From NCBI GenBank assembly GCA_043763155.1, contig JAYULW010000050.1, positions 1 to 64,000 of the forward strand: 64,000 nt of DNA, read 5' to 3'. The notes beneath the pieces are model-generated. The model saw only the letters and a list, made by a program, of their open reading frames with translations, was not told the origin of the DNA and made no database searches. Positions within the stretch are counted from its first letter, which is position 1. The number at the start of each line of letters is the position of its first letter. This DNA is from JANYBV01 sp043763155. GTDB lineage: Bacteria > Pseudomonadota > Alphaproteobacteria > Rickettsiales > SXRF01. Positions 8,474 to 17,320 of the stretch are shown here, in pieces. Both the position numbers and the translations under genes were made by a program.

Positions 8474-9396
8474 GCATGGCCCATGCGCCTGATTTCCCAC
8501 TCCAGCACCTGCCCGGTCTGCTCCCGCACGCGCTTCCTCACCTCTTCGCCCAGCCCTTCCAGCTCGGCGGCGGTCGCACCCCCGGTATTAATCAGGAAAT
8601 TGCAATGCAGCTCGCTCTCCTGCGCCTGCCCCATCATCAGCCCCCGGCAGCCCGCCTTGTCAATCAGCTCCCACGCCTTATGGCCTTCCGGGTTCTTAAA
8701 CGTGCTGCCGCCCGTGCGCGAGCGCACCGGCTGCGTCTCTTCCCGCGCCGCCTGAATCTCTGCAATTCGCGCCGCAATCGCGTCCCTATCGCCCCGAAGC
8801 CCTTCCATCCACACCCGCGTCACAATTACCCCTTCAGGCAACTGGCTATTGCGGTACACAAACGAAATCTCCTCGCGGTTCAGCATCCGCACCGCGCCGC
8901 TGCGCTCCACCAGCTCGCACCGCACCAGAACTTGCGCCATGTCGCTGCCATACGCCCCGCCATTCATGCGCACCGCACCGCCCATCGTGCCCGGAATCCC
9001 GCTCAAAAACTCAAACCCCGCAACGCCCGCCTCACACGCCACCTGCGCAACATTGACGTCCAAAGCAGCCGCACCCGCAACCACTTCCACACCTTCCGCC
9101 GCAATGCCCGCAAACCCGCGCCCAAGGCGAATCACCACCCCGTCAATGCCCCCGTCGCGCACAATCACATTGCTGCCCACGCCCAAAACCGTCACGGGCA
9201 CATGCGCCGGAAGCAACGTCAGGAACGCTGCCAAATCATCGCTATCCTCAGGCCGGAACAACCACTCCGCAGGCCCGCCCACGCGAAACCAGTTGGTGCG
9301 CGACAAATCCGCGCCCTCGCGCAAACGCGGACGAAAAACCTCAAACTCAGCACTATCGAAAAACTGCGCACCCAAAGGTGTGCGCAAGCCCGTCAC
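8470..9396 (-). CDS. murB: UDP-N-acetylmuramate dehydrogenase MurB
   Basis: MurB is the FAD/NADPH enzyme that reduces UDP-GlcNAc-enolpyruvate to UDP-MurNAc. The protein has the FAD-binding start TNWFRVGGPAEWLF, VLGVGSNVIVRDGGIDGVVI, GIPGTMGGAVRMNGGAYG, and the catalytic serine segment RTGGSTFKNP. I chose the GTG start at 9396 because GTGA overlaps the murC stop, AGAAGG lies upstream, and the 308-residue product fits the family. The frame extends to an ATG at 9480, but those extra residues look like murC shadow. It follows murC and precedes the interrupted hypothetical gene. Confidence 0.94.
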   Translation of the reverse strand: MTGLRTPLGAQFFDSAEFEVFRPRLREGADLSRTNWFRVGGPAEWLFRPEDSDDLAAFLTLLPAHVPVTVLGVGSNVIVRDGGIDGVVIRLGRGFAGIAAEGVEVVAGAAALDVNVAQVACEAGVAGFEFLSGIPGTMGGAVRMNGGAYGSDMAQVLVRCELVERSGAVRMLNREEISFVYRNSQLPEGVIVTRVWMEGLRGDRDAIAARIAEIQAAREETQPVRSRTGGSTFKNPEGHKAWELIDKAGCRGLMMGQAQESELHCNFLINTGGATAAELEGLGEEVRKRVREQTGQVLEWEIRRMGHA

Positions 9397-10862
9397 GAGG
9401 CGGCCTTCTTGGGCGAAAGCGCCTCCAGCTCCTGCGGCAAGGCATACGCCCATTTGGTAATGGAACCCGCACCAAGGCACACCACCATGTCACCTTTTTG
9501 CCCCACGCTCGCAACAGTCCTGGCCAGCGCTTCGGGCGATTCCAGCTTCAGCACGTTGCGGTGGCCCGCCCCGCGCAAACCTTCCACCAGCTTTTCCGCC
9601 GTGATGCCTTCAATAGGCTCCTCACCAGCCGTATAAATATCGGCAACGATCACCGTATCCGCATCGTTAAAACAGGTGCAGAAATCATTGAACAAATCGC
9701 GAAGCCGCGTGTAGCGGTGCGGCTGCACCACCGCGATCACCTTGCCATTCGCCTGGCTCTGCGCCGAGCGCGCGGCCTTCAGCGTCGCTGCAATCTCCAC
9801 CGGGTGATGCCCGTAATCGTCAATCACCGTAATGCCCAGGCCCACGCCCGTATTGGTAAAGCGGCGCTTCACCCCGTTAAAGCTGCGCAAGCCCTTCAAA
9901 ATCACCTCGTCGGAAAGTTCCAGCTCCAGCGCAATCGAAATCACCGCCAAAGAGTTCCGCACATTATGCTCCCCATGCATCGGCAGCAAAACGTCTTTAA
10001 TCACGCGCTTCACATCCTGCCCGCGCGCTGCAATCTCCACGTCAAACAACTGCCCCTCTGGCTTCGAGGTAATGTTGATCGCCCGTACATCCGCCTGCGG
10101 ATTGGTCCCATACGTAATAATCCGGCGGTCATTGATACGTGCAGAAAGCGCCTGCACTTCCGGATGGTCAATGCACAGCACCGCAAACCCGTAAAACGGC
10201 AGGTTGGTAAGGAAGGTCGCAAACGCCGCCTTCGCATTATCAAACGACCCGTAATAATCCAGATGCTCCGGATCAATATTCGTAATCACCGCAATGGTCG
10301 CAGGCAATTTCGTGAACGTGCCGTCCGACTCATCGGCCTCCACCACCATCCACTCGCCCTTGCCAAGGTAAGCATTCGTGCCACGCGCATTGATGATGCC
10401 GCCATTGATCACGGTAGGCTGTAAATCCGCAGCCTCCAGCATCGCAGCCGTCATCGCAGTCGTCGTGGTCTTGCCATGCGTGCCCGCAATCGCAATGCTC
10501 ATCTTAAAGCGCATCAGTTCCGCAAGCATTTCCGCCCGCTTCACCACCGGCAGCCGCGCCTCGCGCGCCGCAATCATTTCCGGGTTCTCCGGTTTAATAG
10601 CCGAAGAAACTACCACCACCTGCGCACCCGAAACATTTGCCGCCTCATGCCCAATGAAAATGGGAATCCCCAGATTCTTGAGCCGCTGCGTGTTATAACT
10701 GTCCGACGCGTCCGAGCCCTGCACCTTGTAGCCAAGATTATGCAGCACTTCAGCAATACCGCTCATGCCAATCCCGCCAATGCCGATAAAATGAATCATG
10801 CCGATATTCAACGGCAGCTGGTGCGAAATCGGCAGCGCCTTCATGGGAACGGGTTTAATCAT
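9393..10862 (-). CDS. murC: UDP-N-acetylmuramate--L-alanine ligase MurC
   Basis: MurC adds L-alanine to UDP-MurNAc, the first step in stem-peptide assembly. The 489-residue Mur ligase has the N-terminal Rossmann segment IHFIGIGGIGMSGIAEVL near residue 23, the ATP-binding loop GTHGKTTTTAM, and later EADESDGTF, NIDPEHLDYY and DDYGHHPVEI, all diagnostic of MurC. Its ATG overlaps the murG stop by four bases, and its stop overlaps the murB GTG, so murG, murC and murB are probably translationally coupled. Confidence 0.97.
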   Translation of the reverse strand: MIKPVPMKALPISHQLPLNIGMIHFIGIGGIGMSGIAEVLHNLGYKVQGSDASDSYNTQRLKNLGIPIFIGHEAANVSGAQVVVVSSAIKPENPEMIAAREARLPVVKRAEMLAELMRFKMSIAIAGTHGKTTTTAMTAAMLEAADLQPTVINGGIINARGTNAYLGKGEWMVVEADESDGTFTKLPATIAVITNIDPEHLDYYGSFDNAKAAFATFLTNLPFYGFAVLCIDHPEVQALSARINDRRIITYGTNPQADVRAINITSKPEGQLFDVEIAARGQDVKRVIKDVLLPMHGEHNVRNSLAVISIALELELSDEVILKGLRSFNGVKRRFTNTGVGLGITVIDDYGHHPVEIAATLKAARSAQSQANGKVIAVVQPHRYTRLRDLFNDFCTCFNDADTVIVADIYTAGEEPIEGITAEKLVEGLRGAGHRNVLKLESPEALARTVASVGQKGDMVVCLGAGSITKWAYALPQELEALSPKKAAS

Positions 10863-12064
10863 GCTGCCACCTCCCGGCTCAGTGCCGGTATCGAAATTGT
10901 TTCACCCATCGTGCTGGGAAGTGCCTTCACCAGCTCCGCCTCAAACGGTTCGGCCCGTGCCACTTTCAGCACCAGCGCCGCCAGCTTTTCCGCCGCATCG
11001 GGCGAGCCCAGCAGCTTCGCATTTTCCGCAGCCTTCGTAAGCGTAGCCGGAGCCGTGAGGAACGCTTCCAAACGCGCCGCCAGCGAATCCGCTGTAAACC
11101 CGTCCTGCGTCATCACCCAGCCACCACCCACCTCTTCCAGCGCGTTGCCGTTATAATATTGGTGGTTATCCATCGCGCTAGGCAGCGGCACCAAAATCGC
11201 AGGCCGCCCTGCTGCCGCCAACTCCGAAACCGTGCTAGCCCCCGCCCGCGCAATCACCAAATGACTCGCCGCCAGCCGCGCCGGCAAATCCACAAAGAAC
11301 GGTGCAAGGTCAACATTCACCCCCATCAACCTGTACAGCTCCCGCGTCTCCGCCATGTCTGCCTCGCGGCACTGCTGGTCAATGCGGATCCGCGCGCGCA
11401 ATGCCGCCGGAAGCTTGGCAATCGCATTGGGCACCACATCCGAAAACACCGTCGCACCCAGCGACCCGCCGGTGACTAACAGATGCATCTTCCCATCCTG
11501 CGAAATACTCGCATACGGCACATCCTTCAGCGCGCGAATGCTGGTGCGCACCGGATTGCCGGTAAGGCTACCCTTCGCCATATACTGTTCCGCCAGCATT
11601 TGCGTGGCCGGAAACGACAGCGCAATACGGCTCACCCGCTGCACCAGCAAACGGTTTGCCCGCCCCAGCACCGAGTTCTGCTCATGGATAACGCTCGGAA
11701 TGCCCAAACGCGGCGCCGAAAACATGGTCGGAAACGACGGATACCCGCCAAACCCCACCACCACCTTCGGCTTCAACTCTTTCAAAATCTTGCGCGCCTG
11801 CAAAATCCCCAGCAGCAGGAAAATGCCGCCCTTGATTTTCTTATACAGCGAACCACCCACGGTCCCTGCGCGAATCGTGCGGATTTCCACCCGCGCCAAA
11901 GCCCCGGTTTTGAACTGCGCAAAACGGCTATCGGTAATCAGCACCACGCGTTCGCCTTGTGCCATCAGCACTTCGGCTAAAGCCTCAGCCGGGAAAATAT
12001 GCCCCCCCGTGCCGCCTGCGGCCAGCACGATGGGTTGTTTCAGTTCGGTAGGTTGCATGGTCAT
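10859..12064 (-). CDS. murG: UDP-GlcNAc:lipid I transferase MurG
   Basis: MurG is the membrane-associated GT-B glycosyltransferase that converts lipid I to lipid II. The 401-residue protein has the glycine-rich loop AAGGTGGHIFPAEALAEVL near residue 15, GFGGYPSFP, HEQNSVLGRANRLL, VTGGSLGATVFSDV and the donor-binding RAGASTVSELAAAGRPAILVP. The ATG at 12064 overlaps the stop of the small membrane protein upstream (ATGA); an ATG at 12058 would also work. A C-terminal tail of about 40 residues makes it a little longer than E. coli MurG. Confidence 0.96.
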   Translation of the reverse strand: MTMQPTELKQPIVLAAGGTGGHIFPAEALAEVLMAQGERVVLITDSRFAQFKTGALARVEIRTIRAGTVGGSLYKKIKGGIFLLLGILQARKILKELKPKVVVGFGGYPSFPTMFSAPRLGIPSVIHEQNSVLGRANRLLVQRVSRIALSFPATQMLAEQYMAKGSLTGNPVRTSIRALKDVPYASISQDGKMHLLVTGGSLGATVFSDVVPNAIAKLPAALRARIRIDQQCREADMAETRELYRLMGVNVDLAPFFVDLPARLAASHLVIARAGASTVSELAAAGRPAILVPLPSAMDNHQYYNGNALEEVGGGWVMTQDGFTADSLAARLEAFLTAPATLTKAAENAKLLGSPDAAEKLAALVLKVARAEPFEAELVKALPSTMGETISIPALSREVAA

Positions 12065-12309
12065 TGTTTACGGCGGTTAAGGAATTTGTAAATTCCGTAT
12101 ATACTAATCAAAGCCCACGCCGCTTCAAGCAGAAAGGCGGACAGGTTCCAATGAATCAGCAAAGACCCCATCAGCAGTATCGCGCCGCACAAATTCAACA
12201 AAAGGTAGCAAAGCCCGTCATGCGCCAGCTTTTCCCGCTGCATCAGCAGGTAAGCGCTCAAAAAGCACACCACCCCCAGATTGCCGATCGTATCTGCGAA
12301 TAAATCCAT
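12061..12309 (-). CDS. Small membrane protein of the CBU_0592 type within the dcw cluster
   Basis: This 82-residue protein is nearly all hydrophobic. Three membrane segments can be drawn at about residues 7-23, 33-52 and 56-75, and it ends in a basic tail, NRRKQ. The pattern LGVVCFLSAYLLMQREK...LCYLLLNLCGAILL matches my recollection of the CBU_0592-like domain, a small membrane family of unknown function. It sits 12 bases after ftsW and its stop overlaps the murG start by four bases, so it is embedded in the wall operon. No catalytic residues are evident. A role near the FtsW/MurG lipid II handling step is possible but unproven. Confidence 0.75.
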   Translation of the reverse strand: MDLFADTIGNLGVVCFLSAYLLMQREKLAHDGLCYLLLNLCGAILLMGSLLIHWNLSAFLLEAAWALISIYGIYKFLNRRKQ

Positions 12310-12321
12310 TATGTGGCCAGC

Positions 12322-13440
12322 TTATTTAGAGTGATGGCCAAAGCGGCGGCGCGTCAGGGCCAGCATCATGCCCATCCCCAGCCCAATAGCCACAACAGAC
12401 GACCCCCCATAACTCAGGAAAGGCAGCGTCATCCCCTTCGCCGGAAACAAATTCACCGCCACCCCCATATTGATCACCGACTGAATGCCAAACTGCACCA
12501 GCACCCCAGCCACCGCCAAAACCACGAACAGGTCGTTTTCTTCACGCACCCGCAGCAGCCCGCGCAACACCACAAACGCGAACAGCCCAAGGATAAACAA
12601 ACACGCAATCACCCCGAATTCCTCGCCCGCCACCGCAAAAATAAAGTCGGTATGCGAATCCGGCAGGAACTGCTTCACCTCGCCCTCCCCCGGCCCGCGC
12701 CCTAAAATACCGCCATTACGGAAAGCCTCAAGCGACCTTGCAATCTGGTAATTGTCGCCCTCAGCCGGATCTAAAAAGTTATTGATGCGCTTAGCCACAT
12801 GCGGGAAGAAATGATACGCGCCAAACAAACCCGCAACCCCCATCCCCATCATCACAAACAACCACAGGAACGGCAGCCCCGAAAGGAACAGCTGCACCGC
12901 CCACATGGTGGTAACCGTGAGCGACATGCCAATATCCGGCTGCACCAGCAGCAACAGCAGCACCACCACATAAATCGCAATCGCCACGCGATACCCAGGG
13001 AAGTCCACCCGGCGGTGATTCTCCGAACACACCCACGCCATCACAATGGCAAAGCACGGTTTCATAAACTCCGACGGCTGGATCGAAACCCCCGCCACAT
13101 CAATCCAGCGGTGCGCGCCCTTCGTCTGCGCACCCAGAAACGGCACCAGCACCATCATCGCAAGGCTCGCCGAAAACCCGACCACCGCCAAACGCCGGAT
13201 CGCCACCGGCGGCAGCAGCGACACCGCCAGCATCACCCCCATGCCCAAAAGCAAAAACACCTGATGCCGGTGCACAAAATAAAACTCCGGCAAATCAAGC
13301 CGCTTCGCCACCGGCGGGCTACCCGCCGTCACCAGAATCGAGCCGATCACGATCAGCAGCAACAGCGCAAAAAGATTCAGGCGGTCCACCGTCCACCACC
13401 AGCGCCCAAACACAGTCGTATTGGTACGGTCAAGACGCAT
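12322..13440 (-). CDS. ftsW: SEDS peptidoglycan polymerase FtsW
   Basis: FtsW is the septal SEDS glycosyltransferase that polymerises lipid II together with FtsI. The 372-residue polytopic protein has about ten membrane segments and the family features RHQVFLLLGMG, GAHRWIDVAGVSIQPSEFMKP, the loop GEGEVKQFLPDSHTDFIFAVAGEEFG and the final SYGGSSVVAIGLGMGM. It overlaps the murD stop by 11 bases and leads into the small membrane protein. The order murD-ftsW-murG is standard. Confidence 0.96.
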   Translation of the reverse strand: MRLDRTNTTVFGRWWWTVDRLNLFALLLLIVIGSILVTAGSPPVAKRLDLPEFYFVHRHQVFLLLGMGVMLAVSLLPPVAIRRLAVVGFSASLAMMVLVPFLGAQTKGAHRWIDVAGVSIQPSEFMKPCFAIVMAWVCSENHRRVDFPGYRVAIAIYVVVLLLLLVQPDIGMSLTVTTMWAVQLFLSGLPFLWLFVMMGMGVAGLFGAYHFFPHVAKRINNFLDPAEGDNYQIARSLEAFRNGGILGRGPGEGEVKQFLPDSHTDFIFAVAGEEFGVIACLFILGLFAFVVLRGLLRVREENDLFVVLAVAGVLVQFGIQSVINMGVAVNLFPAKGMTLPFLSYGGSSVVAIGLGMGMMLALTRRRFGHHSK

Positions 13441-14824
13441 GGCGCTTCCCTCCTGCTGCTAACGCTTCCGCGGCCGCACAAAACGCATCGCCGCGCTCCT
13501 CAAAACTCTTCCACTGGTCAAACGACGCACAAGCGGGCGAAAGCAAAACCACCGCGCCCTTGCGCTTTTCCGCAAATGCCATCGCCGCCGCCTGCTCCAC
13601 CGCCTTTTGCAATGTGCCCGCGCGTGTATAAGCAACCTTACCCTCCAGCGTCTTCGCAAAATCCTCTTCCGCCGCACCGATCAAAAACGCATGCGCAACC
13701 TTCGGGAAATACCGCGCGAGGCTCTCAATACCCCCCGCCTTCGCCTTGCCGCCCGCAATCCAGTAAATCGCCTCATACGGCGCCAGCGCATGGCTCGTCG
13801 CATCCGCATTCGTCGCCTTGCTGTCATTGATAAAGCGCACCCCGTCAATAGTCACAACCATTTGCAACCGGTGGCGCAATCCCGCAAAGCTCTGCATCGC
13901 CGCATAAATCACATCAGGCGCAACCCCGCATGCCCGCGCAACCGCATATGCGATCGCCGCATTCTGCCAGTTATGCGCGCCCGTAAGCGTCACAATACCG
14001 CGCAAATCAAATTGTTTCTCCGCCGCTACATCATACAGCACACCATTTTGCACAAACACCCCGTCCTGCAAAATCTTCTGCGACGACACACTCACCACCC
14101 GCATCGGCCCGCGCCCATGCAGCACATTAGCCACCTCATGCGTATACCCGTCATCCACCGCAATAATGGCAACATCATCTTTCTGCTGGCGGTCGAACAA
14201 ATGCATCTTCGCCGCCACATATCCCGCCATGTCGCCATGCCGGTCGAGGTGATCGGGCGTCACATTCAAAAACGCCCCCACATTAAACCGCGCCGTGTGC
14301 AACAAATCCAGCTGGTACGACGAAAGCTCCAACACATACGTACCGCCATTGCCCAGCGGCTCCAGCGACAACGCCGCCGTACCCAGATTGCCCCCCACCT
14401 GCGGCTTCAACCCCGCCGCCTGCAAAATATGCCCGATCAGCGTGGTCGTCGTAGATTTCCCGTTCGTCCCCGTAATCCCCACATACCGCGCATCCGGGCA
14501 GGCAAGATACAGCAGCTCAATATCGCCCACCACCGGGCATCCCTGCGCTTGCGCCCGCACCACCACATCATGCGGCTTCGGGTGCGTCAGCGGAACCCCC
14601 GGCGAAAGCACCACCGCCGCTAATTCCCCCCATGGCCACTGCGCAACCGGCAGCACCGTAATATCTTTGAATTTTTCTGCCGTGCGCGCGCAGCTCGCCT
14701 CGCTATCATCAGCCGCAAACACAAGCGCCCCGCCTGCCAGGAGCGAAGCAATGGTCGCATCCCCGGCCTTACCGAGGCCGAACACGCCCACGTTGCGTCC
14801 CTTATATGCGCCAACAGCAATCAT
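13430..14824 (-). CDS. murD: UDP-N-acetylmuramoylalanine--D-glutamate ligase MurD
   Basis: MurD adds D-glutamate to UDP-MurNAc-L-Ala. The 464-residue Mur ligase has an N-terminal Rossmann domain (NVGVFGLGKAGDATIASLL), the ATP loop GITGTNGKSTTTTLIGHIL, ELSSYQLD, NVTPDHLDRHG and the C-terminal domain motifs INDSKATNADAT and LLSPACASFDQWKSFEERG, the last being specific for MurD. Its start overlaps the mraY stop by four bases. Confidence 0.97.
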   Translation of the reverse strand: MIAVGAYKGRNVGVFGLGKAGDATIASLLAGGALVFAADDSEASCARTAEKFKDITVLPVAQWPWGELAAVVLSPGVPLTHPKPHDVVVRAQAQGCPVVGDIELLYLACPDARYVGITGTNGKSTTTTLIGHILQAAGLKPQVGGNLGTAALSLEPLGNGGTYVLELSSYQLDLLHTARFNVGAFLNVTPDHLDRHGDMAGYVAAKMHLFDRQQKDDVAIIAVDDGYTHEVANVLHGRGPMRVVSVSSQKILQDGVFVQNGVLYDVAAEKQFDLRGIVTLTGAHNWQNAAIAYAVARACGVAPDVIYAAMQSFAGLRHRLQMVVTIDGVRFINDSKATNADATSHALAPYEAIYWIAGGKAKAGGIESLARYFPKVAHAFLIGAAEEDFAKTLEGKVAYTRAGTLQKAVEQAAAMAFAEKRKGAVVLLSPACASFDQWKSFEERGDAFCAAAEALAAGGKRHAS

Positions 14825-15909
14825 CTCAGTTTAAGTGTAGCAAGCCCCAGCAGCGCGAAAATGCAGGAAATGATCCAGAACCGGATCACAATCGTTGGCT
14901 CTTTCCAGCCCAGCTTTTCAAAATGATGATGCACCGGCGCCATCTTGAACACGCGCTTGCCCGTTGTCTTAAACGACACCACCTGGATAATCACCGACAC
15001 CGCCTCCAGCACGAACAACCCGCCCACAATCGCCAGCACCAGCTCGTGGCGCGCCATCACGCTGATCACACCCAGCGAGCCGCCAAAAGCAAGACTGCCC
15101 GTATCGCCCATAAACACCTGCGCCGGTGGCGCATTAAACCACAGGAAGCCAAGACTCGCCCCAACAAGCGCCGCGCAGAACACCGCCAGCTCGCCCGCGC
15201 CCGGCACATAATGAATCTGCAAATAATTGGCAAACACGGCATTACCCACCAGATACGTAATCAGCGCAAAACACCCCGCCACAATCATGATCGGCACAAT
15301 GGCCAAACCGTCCAGCCCATCGGTAAGGTTCACCGCATTGCTCGCCCCCACCATCACCACCAGCGCAAACGGCACATAAAAAATCCCCGCATAAATCAGG
15401 ATATTTTTAAAGAACGGCACCGCAATCATGCCCGACAAATTATCCGGCGCCAGATACTGCACAGCGGTTGCCGCCAGTACCGAAATCACCGCCTGCCACA
15501 GCATTTTCTTGCGCGAGGAAAGCCCCTTGGTGTTGCGCTTGGTAAGCTTCAAATAATCGTCGCGAAACCCGATAGCCCCAAACCCAAGCGTCACGAACAA
15601 CACAATCCAGATATACGGATTGGCAAGATCGGCCCATAGCAGCGTCGAAACCGTCACCGCCAGCAAAATCATCACCCCGCCCATGGTGGGTGTGCCTTTT
15701 TTGGTCAGCAAATGCGACTCCGGCCCGTCAAGGCGAATGGGCTGCCCTTCGGCCTGTTTAGATTTCAGCCAGCGAATAATTTTCGGCCCGAAATAAAAGC
15801 TGATAATCAGCGCCGTAAATACGGCCGCGCCGCTGCGAAACGTAATGTAGCGGAACAGGTTCAAAAAGCTGTACTGCGACGCAAACGGCACAAGCAGATT
15901 ATACAGCAT
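14821..15909 (-). CDS. mraY: Phospho-MurNAc-pentapeptide transferase MraY
   Basis: MraY is the integral membrane enzyme that makes lipid I from UDP-MurNAc-pentapeptide and undecaprenyl phosphate. The 362-residue protein has about ten membrane segments and the expected motifs: GTPTMGGVMILL, GFRDDYLKLTKRNTKGLS with the catalytic aspartates, NAVNLTDGLDGLAI, MGDTGSLAFGG, and MAPVHHHFEKLGW near the C-terminus. Its ATG lies inside the end of murF (11-base overlap). Confidence 0.97.
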   Translation of the reverse strand: MLYNLLVPFASQYSFLNLFRYITFRSGAAVFTALIISFYFGPKIIRWLKSKQAEGQPIRLDGPESHLLTKKGTPTMGGVMILLAVTVSTLLWADLANPYIWIVLFVTLGFGAIGFRDDYLKLTKRNTKGLSSRKKMLWQAVISVLAATAVQYLAPDNLSGMIAVPFFKNILIYAGIFYVPFALVVMVGASNAVNLTDGLDGLAIVPIMIVAGCFALITYLVGNAVFANYLQIHYVPGAGELAVFCAALVGASLGFLWFNAPPAQVFMGDTGSLAFGGSLGVISVMARHELVLAIVGGLFVLEAVSVIIQVVSFKTTGKRVFKMAPVHHHFEKLGWKEPTIVIRFWIISCIFALLGLATLKLR

Positions 15910-17320
15910 GTTGTTTCTCCATAGCGCTTGCCGCGAATTTTTCTTTCACCAGCGCCGCCAGCTCATACATCTTGCTACCGTGCGAACCCTTCACCAGCAG
16001 CACGTCGCCGGGCTGCAACTCGCGCTCGATCAGCGGCAATAGCGCCGCAGCCGATGCAGCATGCCCGCCGCGCTGTGCGCTTGCAATCGCGTCATGCGCC
16101 AGCTTCATCAGCTCGCCCGCCGTAAACACCTTGTCGAATTCACGAAGCCCCGAAGCAAGCGACGCATGCAACGCCGGGCCATCCGGCCCCAGCTCCAGCA
16201 TGTTGCCAAGAGCTGCAAGCTTGCGCCCTTTCTTGCCGTGGCCTTCCCACACTTCCTGCGTCTTGGCAAATGCCGCAAACATGGAAGCCGGGCTTGCATT
16301 ATAACTATCGTCAATCAGGTACGCGTTACCGCCCACCACCCGCACCGCAATCACCTGCCCGCGCCCCGCCACTTCCGTGAAGGTCGCAAGCTGGCTCGCC
16401 GTCTTCGCGTCGTCCAACCCCAGCGCATGCGTGACCGCAAGGGTCAGCAGCGAAGTCGTGGCCCAATGCCTGCCCACCGCATTCAGCGAATAGAACAAAT
16501 GCTTGCCATGAATGCTGGCTGTAATCGCGCAGCCTTCCTGCGTGGGCTTATAATCAATCAGGCGGCAATCGGATTTTTCATGCACCCCGAACGTCACCGC
16601 AATCCTCACCCCATGCTCGCCGCTTTTGCGTAACAGTAGCGCATAATGCTGGCTGTCCCGGTTCAAAACCGCCACGCCATTATTGGGCATCGAATCAAAA
16701 ATTTCCGCCTTTGCCGCGGCAATCCCCTCGATAGAGCCGAAGAACTCCATATGCACGGCCTCAACATTCGTAATCGCCGCCACATGCGGGCGCACCATGC
16801 GCGTCAGATGCTCGATTTCCCCCGCATGGTTCATACCCATCTCAAACACCGCGAATTCAATGTCCGGCGGCAAATTCGCCAGGTTCAGCGGCGTGCCGAT
16901 ATGGTTGTTATAATTCCCCGAAGTAGCATAGGTCTTCCCATGCGCCGAAAGCGCCAGCCGCAGCATTTCTTTCGCGCTGGTCTTGCCCACACTGCCCGTA
17001 ACACCAACGATTTTCGCCGTGCTGCGCGTACGCGCTTCGCGCCCCAAATCCTCAAGACCCCGCAAGGTATCATCCACCTTCAGCAGCGGCGCTTTTTCCA
17101 GACCTTCCGGAACACGGCTCACCACCGCCGCCACTGCGCCCTTATCCAGCGCCGCCCTCACAAAATCATGCCCGTCAAAATTATCGCCCTTGATGGCAAC
17201 GAACAAATCCCCCGGCTGCACGGCCCGGCTGTCTATAACCACGCGCATCGCCTTCCAGCTTCCGGTGGCGATCCCCCCGGTTGCATCTGCCGCGCTTAGC
17301 TCGTTCCATAGTACCGTCAT
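15899..17320 (-). CDS. murF: UDP-MurNAc-tripeptide--D-alanyl-D-alanine ligase MurF
   Basis: MurF adds the D-Ala-D-Ala dipeptide made by Ddl. The 473-residue protein has the uridine-binding start (SRAVQPGDLFVAIKGDNFDGH), the ATP loop GVTGSVGKTSAKEML, EMGMNHAGEIEHLTRMVRP and NVEAVHMEFFGS, and the C-terminal IDDSYNASPASM, which is characteristic of MurF. Its start overlaps the murE stop by four bases and its end overlaps mraY. Confidence 0.96.
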   Translation of the reverse strand: MTVLWNELSAADATGGIATGSWKAMRVVIDSRAVQPGDLFVAIKGDNFDGHDFVRAALDKGAVAAVVSRVPEGLEKAPLLKVDDTLRGLEDLGREARTRSTAKIVGVTGSVGKTSAKEMLRLALSAHGKTYATSGNYNNHIGTPLNLANLPPDIEFAVFEMGMNHAGEIEHLTRMVRPHVAAITNVEAVHMEFFGSIEGIAAAKAEIFDSMPNNGVAVLNRDSQHYALLLRKSGEHGVRIAVTFGVHEKSDCRLIDYKPTQEGCAITASIHGKHLFYSLNAVGRHWATTSLLTLAVTHALGLDDAKTASQLATFTEVAGRGQVIAVRVVGGNAYLIDDSYNASPASMFAAFAKTQEVWEGHGKKGRKLAALGNMLELGPDGPALHASLASGLREFDKVFTAGELMKLAHDAIASAQRGGHAASAAALLPLIERELQPGDVLLVKGSHGSKMYELAALVKEKFAASAMEKQHAV

